From NCBI GenBank assembly GCA_046309355.1, contig JBKCPL010000058.1, positions 1 to 27,482 of the forward strand: 27,482 bases of DNA, written 5' to 3'. This DNA is from CAYSBE01 sp046309355. Lineage in GTDB: Bacteria; Bacteroidota; Bacteroidia; UKL13-3. Under the pieces are notes generated by a model. That model did no database searches, had not been told where the DNA came from, and saw only the letters and a list, made by a program, of their open reading frames with translations. This document shows, in pieces, positions 5,582 through 13,658 of the stretch. Within the stretch, counting starts at the first letter, position 1. Every line of letters begins with the position of its first letter. The translations under genes were made by a program, and so were the position numbers.

Positions 5582-8527
5582 TTAAAATTTCAGACTCACC
5601 CCAAGACCAACCTGTAGCCCCATTTTGTAGCGGAATATTACGTTGTCGTATGTCGCTTTTTGCTCTACAGGCACCTGTGGATCAACATAGGGAGATATTG
5701 GTCCCTGGCTAGCATTTAAGTTTGTACTTACTTCATCCCACTTTCCATTGTTATTATTGTCCTGATAAAATACAAGGTCTTGCGCAAGCAAATCGCTCAA
5801 TGTAAATTTAACCTCAATATGTTTGTAAAAGAGCTTTGATATCGAGAAATCAAGAACGGTTCTTGGGTTTTCCCATAAGTCAGGTACTAGTCCGTTTTTC
5901 TCTCTTACAAATGCAATTCGTCTGCCAATACGATTCACGAAAAACGCAGCCGAAAAATTTGTCTTAGGATCGTAGTACTGTAAACTTGCATTTAGAATAT
6001 ATGGCGATTGACCTTGCAGAGGACGTGAACCAAATTGCGATTTGCTAATATTTTCATCCATTATAACCTCAGACAAAATGTATGCATAATTTATGTTCAC
6101 GGCAAAATTTCTGGCTATGCTACTTCCCAGCCATGAGTCAATAAAACCAAAGTTCTTTCTTAGTTCCAATTCTATTCCATAGTTCTGTGCTTTGGCATCG
6201 CTGGTGTAGCCGAGGGTAGCATCGCTGCCTGTAAATTCATACACCTGCTCAATGGCGCTTGAAAATCTTTTATAGAATAGGGAAGCAGATACAAGTTGCG
6301 ATTCGCCCATGTAATACTCAAAACGGAAATCATAATTTTGTATTTGTGTTCTGTTCAGGTTTGGATTACCAACTACCATCGAGTTGATGTTAAAATCATA
6401 AAAAGCAAAAGGCGCCAACTCTCTGAACTCAGGACGTGCTAGAGTTCTACTGCCCGACAGTCTGAGGTTTATACGTTCCGTAAGTTCGTATGTCAGGTTA
6501 GCCGAAGGCAGAAAGTCGACAAATGTAGTATCTACATTTACAGGCTCGCCTGCACTTCCTAACGAATTCATCTGTTGATTATAGCTTTCTATACGCAATC
6601 CGTAAGCTGCCCTGAATCTAGAAAAGATACGTTGATCAACCATTATGTAACCGGCCTTAAGAGTGGAGTTGGCTTTGTATACATCCTGTGGGTTTATACG
6701 TTCATCTATGTAGAAGGTGTCCTCAGCAAAATTTGATTTAGAAAATACCTCATCAATATTCTGGTTGATGAAATCTTGATAATTGTATTTATTACCGGGT
6801 TTGTTAATCTGTCGTAGTTTATAGCCAAAAGCCCGCACCTGAAAATCTCGTTCACGCTTTTGTATAAAACCGCCTACTTTTAAGTCTGTCTTTAGATGCT
6901 TGAATGTTAAAAAATCAAGCGGTAATTGCAGATCGATACCAGCGCTTTGAATATTTTCTTTTAAGTCAGAGTAAAATCGGCCTGTTTGTGTAATATCAAT
7001 ATTAGGTCCAACTTGTAAACTGAATGGGGTATACTCGCCTGAAAATTCATCAAATGTTGCTCGGTAAGATGCTCTTCTGAAATCGGGCATTTGACGTGAG
7101 ATACTGTTGTTGTTCAATACCCACTTCACTTTTAACTTAATGGGCAAAATATAGTGTTCACCAATCAGTTGATTGCTTAGTAAGGTGTTTTGCTGATACA
7201 TATAATACCTGTTATTAATCACCGGCATTGTTTGTACATCAAGCAAGTCATCAAACCCGGTTCTGAAAATAGTCTGATCTTCAGTGTTGATGGTGTAAGA
7301 ATTCTTAAAACTGATTTTATGATTTTTACCGGCTTTCCAGCCTACGTTAAGCATACCTCCAACCAACACTTCTCTTTTGTAAATACTGTCAAAATTTTGA
7401 GAGCGAAACTGATTTTCGATGTTCCCCATTGGTTTGTTAAACTTATTCCTCTCTACAGGAATAATTCTGAAGCTTTCAGATCTTGATAGGGAAAGTATAA
7501 ATCCTAATTCTTGCCTTTCTTTCACCTTAAAGTTGTTGCCTGCCGAAAAGTTTATTGATGTATTTAGTGGAATGGCCGGAATGTTTTCTGCTTGCCAGCT
7601 GTCATTGAATTTAAAACTATTATTAAACTTATCGGATGCTGAACTTTGCTCATAACTAATTCGTTGAGGTATCCCTGATGGCAACGCACGAGTACCATCG
7701 TCAATGCCAATCCAGTCTTGGCCCCCACGGTTGGCTCTGTATCCCTGATTGAAAGTAGTAATGCTGTGCATGCTTGCACTGATTCCGAAAGAGATGAATT
7801 TCTTTTCCGGAATGTCTTTGGTATTTATGGTGATAACTCCACCTGCAAAGTCGCCCGGTAATTCAGGTGAAGCAGTTTTAGTTATAACCATGTTGTCAAT
7901 CATGTTTGAGGGAAAGATGTCGAATGAAAATGCTTTTCTATCCGATTCGGTGCTGGGCAAAGGGGCACCATTAATATAGGCTGTATTATAGCGGTCATTT
8001 AAGCCCCTGATAACTGCAAATTTGTTGTCTTGTATGGATGTGCCACTCACTCTTTTCATTACATCGCTAGTAGTAGCATCAGGTGTACGTTTAATTAAGT
8101 CTGCCGAAACGCCATCTGATATAGCAACACTTTTCTTTTGCTGGATGAGCAGCGCAGTTGAAGTTTCTTTTTTGGCTTCTGCCTGAATAACTACTTCGTT
8201 TAATTCTTTGGTGGATTGATCTAACGTAATATTCAATGAGGTAACATCGTTATTTTTCACCTCCACTCCTTTAACCAGCTTTTTATCATACGATAGATAG
8301 CTGAAAATTAAATTGTAGTTACCCGGAGCAATGGTTATAGAATACTTACCTTCAAAGTCGGATGCAGCTCCTTTGGTTGTCCCTTCTATCTGCACGGAAA
8401 CGCCTATAAGTTCTTCGCCTGTTTTTTTATCGGTTACCTTGCCGGTAATTCTGCCTTGCTGCGCAGAAACATTCATTGAAATAATAGAGAACAGCGAGAT
8501 GTAAAGCAGCGGTTTAAATAATTGCAT
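5582..8527 (-). CDS. TonB-dependent outer-membrane receptor
   Basis: A 981-residue outer-membrane receptor. The start is placed at the ATG at 8527 because it gives a clean signal peptide (MQLFKPLLYISLFSIISMN, ending VSAQ at about 23). An in-frame extension to 8569 would put 14 charged residues before it and run through the promoter. After the signal comes a CarboxypepD_reg-like beta-sandwich (about 26-105, beginning GRITGKVTDKKTGEE). The plug follows (about 125-245, with VIRGLNDRYNTAYINGAPLP and ELPGDFAGGVITINT), then a 22-strand-type barrel ending in a terminal phenylalanine (GVSLKF). Such receptors import scarce ligands using TonB energy. No SusD partner adjoins, so this is not a standard glycan-utilisation pair. 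The substrate cannot be read from the sequence; the promoter repeats suggest phosphate-starvation control. Confidence 0.92.
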   Translation of the reverse strand: MQLFKPLLYISLFSIISMNVSAQQGRITGKVTDKKTGEELIGVSVQIEGTTKGAASDFEGKYSITIAPGNYNLIFSYLSYDKKLVKGVEVKNNDVTSLNITLDQSTKELNEVVIQAEAKKETSTALLIQQKKSVAISDGVSADLIKRTPDATTSDVMKRVSGTSIQDNKFAVIRGLNDRYNTAYINGAPLPSTESDRKAFSFDIFPSNMIDNMVITKTASPELPGDFAGGVITINTKDIPEKKFISFGISASMHSITTFNQGYRANRGGQDWIGIDDGTRALPSGIPQRISYEQSSASDKFNNSFKFNDSWQAENIPAIPLNTSINFSAGNNFKVKERQELGFILSLSRSESFRIIPVERNKFNKPMGNIENQFRSQNFDSIYKREVLVGGMLNVGWKAGKNHKISFKNSYTINTEDQTIFRTGFDDLLDVQTMPVINNRYYMYQQNTLLSNQLIGEHYILPIKLKVKWVLNNNSISRQMPDFRRASYRATFDEFSGEYTPFSLQVGPNIDITQTGRFYSDLKENIQSAGIDLQLPLDFLTFKHLKTDLKVGGFIQKRERDFQVRAFGYKLRQINKPGNKYNYQDFINQNIDEVFSKSNFAEDTFYIDERINPQDVYKANSTLKAGYIMVDQRIFSRFRAAYGLRIESYNQQMNSLGSAGEPVNVDTTFVDFLPSANLTYELTERINLRLSGSRTLARPEFRELAPFAFYDFNINSMVVGNPNLNRTQIQNYDFRFEYYMGESQLVSASLFYKRFSSAIEQVYEFTGSDATLGYTSDAKAQNYGIELELRKNFGFIDSWLGSSIARNFAVNINYAYILSEVIMDENISKSQFGSRPLQGQSPYILNASLQYYDPKTNFSAAFFVNRIGRRIAFVREKNGLVPDLWENPRTVLDFSISKLFYKHIEVKFTLSDLLAQDLVFYQDNNNNGKWDEVSTNLNASQGPISPYVDPQVPVEQKATYDNVIFRYKMGLQVGLGVSLKF

Positions 8528-8552
8528 CCTTTGTTGAGTTATTTTTCGAGCA

Positions 8553-8641
8553 CAAAGGTATTCCCGCACCGCTTTAGCACAGTTAATGGAAGGTTATACT
8601 TACATTAACACAAAATAGATTAAATGTTAAGTGAATGTTAA
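8553..8641 (-). promoter_or_regulatory. Promoter of the TonB-dependent receptor with phased TTAACA repeats
   Basis: On the minus strand TACCTTTG (8553-8560) is an exact -7 element, placing the start of transcription about 20 nt before the ATG at 8527. TTAACT (8581-8586) lies exactly 20 nt upstream, the same hexamer and spacing as at the T9SS gene. Hexamers related to TTAACA recur in 11-bp register at 8592-8597 (ATAACC), 8603-8608 (TTAATG), 8625-8630 (TTAACA) and 8636-8641 (TTAACA), with one poor position at 8614. A second out-of-register pair, TTAACA (8667-8672) and TTAGCA (8678-8683), is also spaced 11 bp. No TTG is present at -33, which fits activator dependence. Confidence 0.6.
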
Positions 8642-8699
8642 GCAGGCCTGCATTTGGTTTTATTTATGTTAAACAAATGCTAATAAAGCGGGGTAGCGT

Positions 8700-9896
8700 T
8701 TAGGCTATAACGCCCAACTGTTTGCCTACTTTGGTAAAGGCAGCGATGGCTTTTTCAATGTGATGGGGTTCGTGTGCTGCCGATAGCTGCACACGTATAC
8801 GGGCTAAACCCTTAGGCACAACCGGATAGAAAAACCCAATCACATAAATTCCTTCTTCGAGCAGCAGGTTTGCAAAGTCCTGAGATAATTTGGCATCGTA
8901 CAGCATAACAGGTACTATGGCGCTTTCGCCACCACGCAAATCGAAACCTGCAGCCTGCATTCCTGCTTTAAATTGTTTTACATTCGTTTCCAGCTTGTCG
9001 CGCAGTGCTGTACTTTCGTTTAATAATTTAAAAACTTCGAGCGAGGCACCCACTATAGATGGGGCCAGTGAATTGGAGAATAAGTAAGGACGTGATCGCT
9101 GACGTAATAAGTCAATTATTTCTTTGTGACCGGTAGTGTAACCACCCATAGCTCCGCCCAATGCTTTGCCTAACGTTCCGGTAATAATATCTACACGACC
9201 CATCACATTACATAATTCGGGAACTCCGCGTCCGGTTTTTCCAATAAAACCTGCGCTGTGGCACTCATCGGTCATCACCAGCGCATCGTATTTATCAGCC
9301 AGGTCACATATTTTATCGAGCTGAGCCACGTAGCCATCCATGCTGAAAACACCATCGGTTACTATAATCTTAAACCGTGCTCCTTTATCATTAGCGGCTT
9401 TTAGCTGAGTTTCGAGGTCGGCCATGTCGTTATTTTTATACCGGTAGCGTTGTGCCTTGCACAATCGAACACCATCTATAATAGATGCATGATTCAGTTC
9501 ATCGCTGATGATGGCATCGGCTTCCTGAAACAGGGGCTCAAATACACCTCCGTTGGCATCAAATGCTGCGGCATACAAAATGGTATCGTCTGTGTGGTAA
9601 AAATCAGCAACCGCTTTTTCAAGCTGTTTGTGAATGTCTTGTGTTCCGCAAATGAACCGAACCGAACTCATGCCATAGCCATGCTCGTCAATGGTTCGTT
9701 TGGCCGCTTCTTTTACTCGTGGGTGCGAGGACAAGCCCAGGTAATTATTGGCACAAAAATTCAGTACTGTTTGTCCGGTGCTTAGAGTTATTTCTGCTCC
9801 TTGCTCGGATACAATAATTCGTTCTCGTTTATACAAGCCGGCTGCTTCAATTTCTGCCAACTCTTTCTGAAGATGTTCCTTTAATTTTCCGTACAT
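8700..9896 (-). CDS. kbl: Glycine C-acetyltransferase (2-amino-3-ketobutyrate CoA ligase)
   Basis: 398 residues, the same length as E. coli Kbl, a PLP enzyme of the alpha-oxoamine synthase family. It cleaves 2-amino-3-ketobutyrate with CoA into glycine and acetyl-CoA in threonine breakdown. The PLP lysine is K244 in TGTLGKALGG, the cofactor-stacking histidine is H136 in SDELNHASI, and D210-H213 (TDECHSAG) binds the PLP pyridine; these positions agree with E. coli. The opening MYGKLKEHLQKEL is typical. No threonine dehydrogenase (tdh) is in the window. A related family member such as serine palmitoyltransferase cannot be excluded by sequence reading alone, but the residue agreement favours Kbl. 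It follows prmA by 48 nt on the same strand. Confidence 0.92.
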   Translation of the reverse strand: MYGKLKEHLQKELAEIEAAGLYKRERIIVSEQGAEITLSTGQTVLNFCANNYLGLSSHPRVKEAAKRTIDEHGYGMSSVRFICGTQDIHKQLEKAVADFYHTDDTILYAAAFDANGGVFEPLFQEADAIISDELNHASIIDGVRLCKAQRYRYKNNDMADLETQLKAANDKGARFKIIVTDGVFSMDGYVAQLDKICDLADKYDALVMTDECHSAGFIGKTGRGVPELCNVMGRVDIITGTLGKALGGAMGGYTTGHKEIIDLLRQRSRPYLFSNSLAPSIVGASLEVFKLLNESTALRDKLETNVKQFKAGMQAAGFDLRGGESAIVPVMLYDAKLSQDFANLLLEEGIYVIGFFYPVVPKGLARIRVQLSAAHEPHHIEKAIAAFTKVGKQLGVIA

Positions 9897-9944
9897 AGGT
9901 GTATCATGATAATTCGGTTTCGAATGTATGAATTCAGCCAGTTA

Positions 9945-10787
9945 TTACAAGTCGATATCGTGTTTTTTAAGTATGGCTGCACACCAATTGTCTTTTACCT
10001 GGTGCTGATGCACATGCAAATGGTACGAAAGTGCGCTTTCTCGCAAGTCATTTAAATCCGATTCGTAAAAACCACTGATAAGCATCAACCCGTTATTGCT
10101 TAAGTGATGTGACAACGCGCTGAAACTTTGCATCAAAATATTCTTGTTGATATTGGCTAATATGCAGTCATAGCTTTCATCAGTGTTTAGCACATTCAAT
10201 GTACCCTGTCTGAATTCGAATCCGATGGAGTTGTTTAAAGCGATGTTTTCCTGAATATTATCTGTACACCACTCATCTATATCAATGCCTGTAATACGTT
10301 GCGCACCCAGTTTAAGTGCCATAATACCAAGAACTCCGGTGCCGCATCCGAAGTCGAGTACCTGCTTATTTTGAAAATCGGTATCCAGCATCAACTGCAG
10401 CATCAGTTGTGTAGTAGCATGATGCCCTGTGCCAAAGGTGTTTTTGGGTTGAATGGTCAAAACGTAATCGTAGGACTGATTCAGCTCATGAAAGGGCGCC
10501 TTTACCAGTAAACGGTCAGCTATAATTATGGGTTCGTACGAAGCTTCCCACTGTGCATTCCAGTTTTGTTGTGCAATGGTATTTTGCGGGATAGTGCCCG
10601 GATCTATACCGTATTTCAAAAGCAGTTGCTCAAATACCTGACGGTTAAACAGCGATGACGGGATAAAAGCAGTAAAGCCAATGTCTGTTTCTACAAATCC
10701 TTCGTAGTTTTCTTCGGCCAGTTCAGCCATCAGTTGTTCGCAGATATCACTGTTGCAGGTAATTTGAAATTCAATGTAGCTTTCCAT
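9945..10787 (-). CDS. prmA: Ribosomal protein L11 methyltransferase
   Basis: 280 residues. An N-terminal substrate-recognition domain (about 1-90) is followed by a class I SAM-dependent methyltransferase domain. This has the SAM-binding loop DFGCGTGVLGIMA at 145-157, the acidic GIDID at about 167-171, and ILANINKNIL as motif IV. NTFGTGHHATTQ (116-127) is the PrmA signature preceding motif I. The enzyme trimethylates lysines and the N-terminus of ribosomal protein L11. It lies in a same-strand run with rsmE and a DUF4159 gene upstream and kbl downstream; its ATG follows the DUF4159 stop by 35 nt. Confidence 0.93.
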   Translation of the reverse strand: MESYIEFQITCNSDICEQLMAELAEENYEGFVETDIGFTAFIPSSLFNRQVFEQLLLKYGIDPGTIPQNTIAQQNWNAQWEASYEPIIIADRLLVKAPFHELNQSYDYVLTIQPKNTFGTGHHATTQLMLQLMLDTDFQNKQVLDFGCGTGVLGIMALKLGAQRITGIDIDEWCTDNIQENIALNNSIGFEFRQGTLNVLNTDESYDCILANINKNILMQSFSALSHHLSNNGLMLISGFYESDLNDLRESALSYHLHVHQHQVKDNWCAAILKKHDIDL

Positions 10788-10822
10788 GTCACGAAAGTAC
10801 TATTTAAGAAGCAATGCATGGC

Positions 10823-11479
10823 TCAGTTGCTGAATGCATACTGAATAATATTGGCACCCATTTGCAAAGCAGCTTGTCGTATTGCCTCTGAATCGTTATA
10901 AATATCCTGGTCTTCCCAGCCATTACCCAAATCGCATTCATAGGTATAAAAGCAAACCAATCTCCCTTCATAAATAAGTCCGAAGCCTTGTGGAGGTTTG
11001 GCATCGTGTTCATGCACTTTAGGTAAGCCGTTAGCAAATTTAAATTTCTGCCGATAAATAGGATGCGAATAGGGAAGTTCAACGAATTGAAGTTCGGGAA
11101 AAACTTTTTTCATTTCGCGCCTAAAAAATTTATCGAGCCCGTAATTGTCATCGGCATGCAAAAAGCCACCGGCCACTAAATACTGTCGCAGGTTACGAGC
11201 TTCTTGTTCGCTAAATACAATATTGCCGTGCCCGGTCAGGTGAATAAACGGGTAATTAAATATATCAGGACTGCCGGGCTCTACAATATCTTCTTCGGGC
11301 GCTATATTGGTAAACAGCTGCTGGTTACAAAAACGAATTAAGTTGGGTAAACTGGTTTTGTTGGCATACCAATCGCCACCACCGTTGTATTTGAGTTTTG
11401 CAATTTTTACGGTTGGCGGTGCAAACGATAGACCCAAAATAGCTAAGAGCAGAAGTATAGAAAAAATACGTTTAGTCAT
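10823..11479 (-). CDS. Exported DUF4159 protein
   Basis: 218 residues from the ATG at 11479; a TTG four codons upstream is less likely because the signal peptide (MTKRIFSILLLLAILGLSFA, 1-20) starts cleanly here. The mature part begins with the DUF4159 pattern VKIAKLKYNGGGDWYAN (24-40). It continues with FIHLTGHGNIVFS (78-90), GGFLHADDNYG (104-114) and ECDLGNGWED (181-190), all conserved-looking family blocks. The fold resembles a glutamine-amidotransferase/ThuA-like alpha/beta unit, but no catalytic cysteine of that type is evident. In other Bacteroidota DUF4159 genes often sit near Bat/MoxR-type envelope stress genes; here it lies between two methyltransferase genes. Function unknown. Confidence 0.8.
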   Translation of the reverse strand: MTKRIFSILLLLAILGLSFAPPTVKIAKLKYNGGGDWYANKTSLPNLIRFCNQQLFTNIAPEEDIVEPGSPDIFNYPFIHLTGHGNIVFSEQEARNLRQYLVAGGFLHADDNYGLDKFFRREMKKVFPELQFVELPYSHPIYRQKFKFANGLPKVHEHDAKPPQGFGLIYEGRLVCFYTYECDLGNGWEDQDIYNDSEAIRQAALQMGANIIQYAFSN

Positions 11480-11507
11480 TTTCGTGTGCAATTTAGCTAC
11501 TGCTGTG

Positions 11508-12218
11508 TCAATTCTCCAGTAAAGTTTTTACAGCCATGCACCCAAACAGTGCGGCTGTTTCTGTTCGTAAAATACTGTGACCCAAACTGACCGGTATAAA
11601 TCCGGCTTCTGTAGCCAATGTCAGCTCCTTGGATGTGAAGTCTCCTTCAGGTCCAATCAACAGTGTGATGTGTGTAGTGTGTGGAGGTATGCAGTTTCTG
11701 AGTAGATGACCATTGACTTCAGTTTCACACCACGCTATGAGCTTAGTTCCCTTGTGTTCGTCTGCCATAAATTCAGCATACGGTTTCAGTTCATGAATGA
11801 CCGGCAGGTGCCATTGTTTTGATTGCTTCATGGCACTTAATGAAATTTTATGAAGCCTTTCCACATTCAATTTACCGCGCTCACTGTTTTCGGTATATAT
11901 AAATGATACCTCATCAATGCCGCATTCCACAGCTTTCTCTACAAACCACTCGATGCGCTCACGGTTTTTAGTTGGTGCTAGTGCAATATGTAGTGAGTAA
12001 GGACGTGTTTTAGCGTGTAAGGTTTGCTGCACCATATGCAGTGTACAGGTACGTGTATCAGCATGTACAATTTTACATAATGCCTCCGTTCCACGGCCAT
12101 CGGTTACACGCACTGTATCACCTGTCTTTAACCTGAGTACACGAATGGCATGCGCTGATTCTTCTTCGCTCAGCGTAAATGTATTCGTAGTTATTTGTGG
12201 ATGATAAAACAAGTGCAT
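11508..12218 (-). CDS. rsmE: 16S rRNA m3U1498 methyltransferase
   Basis: 236 residues of the SPOUT superfamily. A PUA-like N-terminal domain (about 1-70, MHLFYHPQI, HAIRVLRLKTGD) is followed by the knotted methyltransferase domain. The SAM-binding signatures are IGPEGDFT (188-195) and SLGHSILRTETA (211-222), diagnostic of RsmE, which methylates U1498 of 16S rRNA in the assembled 30S subunit. The start lies 1 nt after the stop of the upstream thioredoxin-like gene, pointing to translational coupling. The DUF4159 gene follows after 28 nt. Confidence 0.95.
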   Translation of the reverse strand: MHLFYHPQITTNTFTLSEEESAHAIRVLRLKTGDTVRVTDGRGTEALCKIVHADTRTCTLHMVQQTLHAKTRPYSLHIALAPTKNRERIEWFVEKAVECGIDEVSFIYTENSERGKLNVERLHKISLSAMKQSKQWHLPVIHELKPYAEFMADEHKGTKLIAWCETEVNGHLLRNCIPPHTTHITLLIGPEGDFTSKELTLATEAGFIPVSLGHSILRTETAALFGCMAVKTLLEN

Positions 12219-12219
12219 A

Positions 12220-13503
12220 TCAATTGGCTTTAAGCATGTGGTAGTATTCTTCAGGTGTAAGTCCGTATTGTTTGACTTTACGTTTTCGTTCCAGCAATAC
12301 CGATGACGGAATGCCTCGTAATTTTAAATCGCGTAGGCAGTATCGGTCTTTAAATGCAGCTATCCAGTTAAGATTAGAGTACATGCCGAATATTTTAAGT
12401 TCATACGATTTATCGAAATCAATCATGGCTACGACAACTGCTTTTTTTGAGAATTCATCTGAAATTTTACGCATAAAAGCAGTATCTGAACTGAAGGTTT
12501 TTGCTTTTGGCCCGGTGAAGTAAAAATACACCTGCTTTTTACGGTATTTACGCAATGCATGCTTTTTGCCTTGCCAGTCGATAAATTTCAGATTAGGTGC
12601 TTTGCTTCCAGCCATCAGACCAGTTTCATTTTTGAGTTCTTTGGAAGCAAGTGTCAGGTAGGTTCCGGCCGCATCAGATTGTACTACTGAATACTGAATT
12701 CCATTTTTGTGGAAAAAGAGCTCTTCCTTCTTTTCAGGTATCGTATAGGCATACATTTCGTTGCGGCTATCGAATGACGAGTCTGATAGATCAGCAATTA
12801 GCAGCATGTCGGTTTGGACATCGGTATATAATCCGTTTCCATTGGCATCATAAAGCGCAACCCGAAACGAGTCGTTAGCAATACGCACGATTCCGGCACG
12901 GGTACATTTACGTGTTTCCCGAAAACAATAATCCATACCAATGAATTTACGATTGCCGTAAAACGACTGGTAGTATTCGTTCATCATGTTTCGGTATTCC
13001 GTTTTATTGTGCAGCACAAACCGGTTTAGCTGTATGGATATACCTCCTTTTTCATCCGCTGTACAAGGCAAAGTAAAAAAAATACTGTCGCGAATATTGT
13101 ATGGCGCAGGCATAAGCAGGGGCTCACCGTCATCGGTAAAATTGTAATTCGCATTTCTATCGATGTACAACTTGGGTGTTTTGTTTTTGTAATCGCATAG
13201 CAATAGGTTCATTAGTCCGGGATTTTTTGTATTCGGCACCCCTGAATAATACAGATATCCATAAGCATACGTTGCATATCCAGTTGGCTTTTTAATTACA
13301 ACCGGTTTTGCATCCGACACGTTTTCAAAATCGTAGGTAAGTATAGTATCACCGGCTACATCAAAAAAAGCGAGCGGATTCTGCTGATTTTCATCTTTGT
13401 TGTTTTTTGCCCATGAATCCAGTTTAACAAATGCCAGATTGGATTGTGCATACAGGCTATGTAAGTCTAGTAAAATAAGGCAATACAGAAATATTCGGAG
13501 CAT
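12220..13503 (-). CDS. Exported protein with degenerate thioredoxin-like C-terminal domain
   Basis: 427 residues. A signal peptide (about 1-19, ending LYAQ) is followed by a novel N-terminal part (20-295) and a thioredoxin/AhpC-like domain (about 297-427: AGSKAPNLKFIDWQGKKHAL, WIAAFKDRYCLRDLKLRGIP). The place where TlpA-like proteins have WCxxC reads FYFTGPKAKTF (327-337), with no cysteine, while the cis-proline P399 is kept. A redox role is therefore unlikely. The N-terminal part has two Asp/Asn loops, DRNANYNFTDDGE (115-127) and DANGNGLYTDVQ (219-230), resembling EF-hand or dockerin calcium loops. It heads the run to rsmE (1-nt gap). The -7 element is only 4 nt before the ATG. Confidence 0.7.
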   Translation of the reverse strand: MLRIFLYCLILLDLHSLYAQSNLAFVKLDSWAKNNKDENQQNPLAFFDVAGDTILTYDFENVSDAKPVVIKKPTGYATYAYGYLYYSGVPNTKNPGLMNLLLCDYKNKTPKLYIDRNANYNFTDDGEPLLMPAPYNIRDSIFFTLPCTADEKGGISIQLNRFVLHNKTEYRNMMNEYYQSFYGNRKFIGMDYCFRETRKCTRAGIVRIANDSFRVALYDANGNGLYTDVQTDMLLIADLSDSSFDSRNEMYAYTIPEKKEELFFHKNGIQYSVVQSDAAGTYLTLASKELKNETGLMAGSKAPNLKFIDWQGKKHALRKYRKKQVYFYFTGPKAKTFSSDTAFMRKISDEFSKKAVVVAMIDFDKSYELKIFGMYSNLNWIAAFKDRYCLRDLKLRGIPSSVLLERKRKVKQYGLTPEEYYHMLKAN

Positions 13504-13507
13504 GATT

Positions 13508-13515
13508 CAAAAGTA
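13508..13515 (-). promoter_or_regulatory. -7 promoter element of the thioredoxin-like/rsmE operon
   Basis: On the minus strand TACTTTTG matches TAnnTTTG exactly and ends 4 nt before the ATG at 13503. If used, the mRNA would begin at or within a few nucleotides of the start codon. No convincing TTG is seen 19 nt upstream, so the assignment is tentative. Confidence 0.4.
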
Positions 13516-13603
13516 CACTTTACAGGCTAATTTTCAGGATTAGTTATAGGCACGTTAACTACATACAGTTTATAATAAACCGGTAAAATCTACAGAACTG
13601 CAT

Positions 13604-13633
13604 AAAAAAAGCCCGCTAACACTGTTAGCGGGC
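13604..13633 (-). terminator. Intrinsic terminator of the peroxiredoxin gene
   Basis: On the minus strand GCCCGCTAAC (13633-13624) pairs perfectly over 10 bp with GTTAGCGGGC (13620-13611) around a 3-nt loop and is followed by seven T (13610-13604). It begins 25 nt after the peroxiredoxin stop and separates it from the thioredoxin-like/rsmE operon. Confidence 0.92.
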
Positions 13634-13658
13634 CAATACTATAAGAAGCCGGATACAG

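Noticed and set aside
8528..8569. A longer N-terminus for the TonB-dependent receptor starting at 8569
   Set aside because: It would place 14 charged residues before a clean signal peptide and begin upstream of the predicted transcription start; the ATG at 8527 fits better.
8642..8651. Perfect 10-bp palindrome GCAGGCCTGC between the TTAACA pairs
   Set aside because: No loop and no U-tract, so not a terminator, and no half-site similar to the phased repeats; a chance palindrome is as likely as an operator.
9921..9928. TACATTCG on the minus strand upstream of kbl as a -7 element
   Set aside because: It has one mismatch to TAnnTTTG at the important position and no -33 element; kbl is probably read from the upstream gene.
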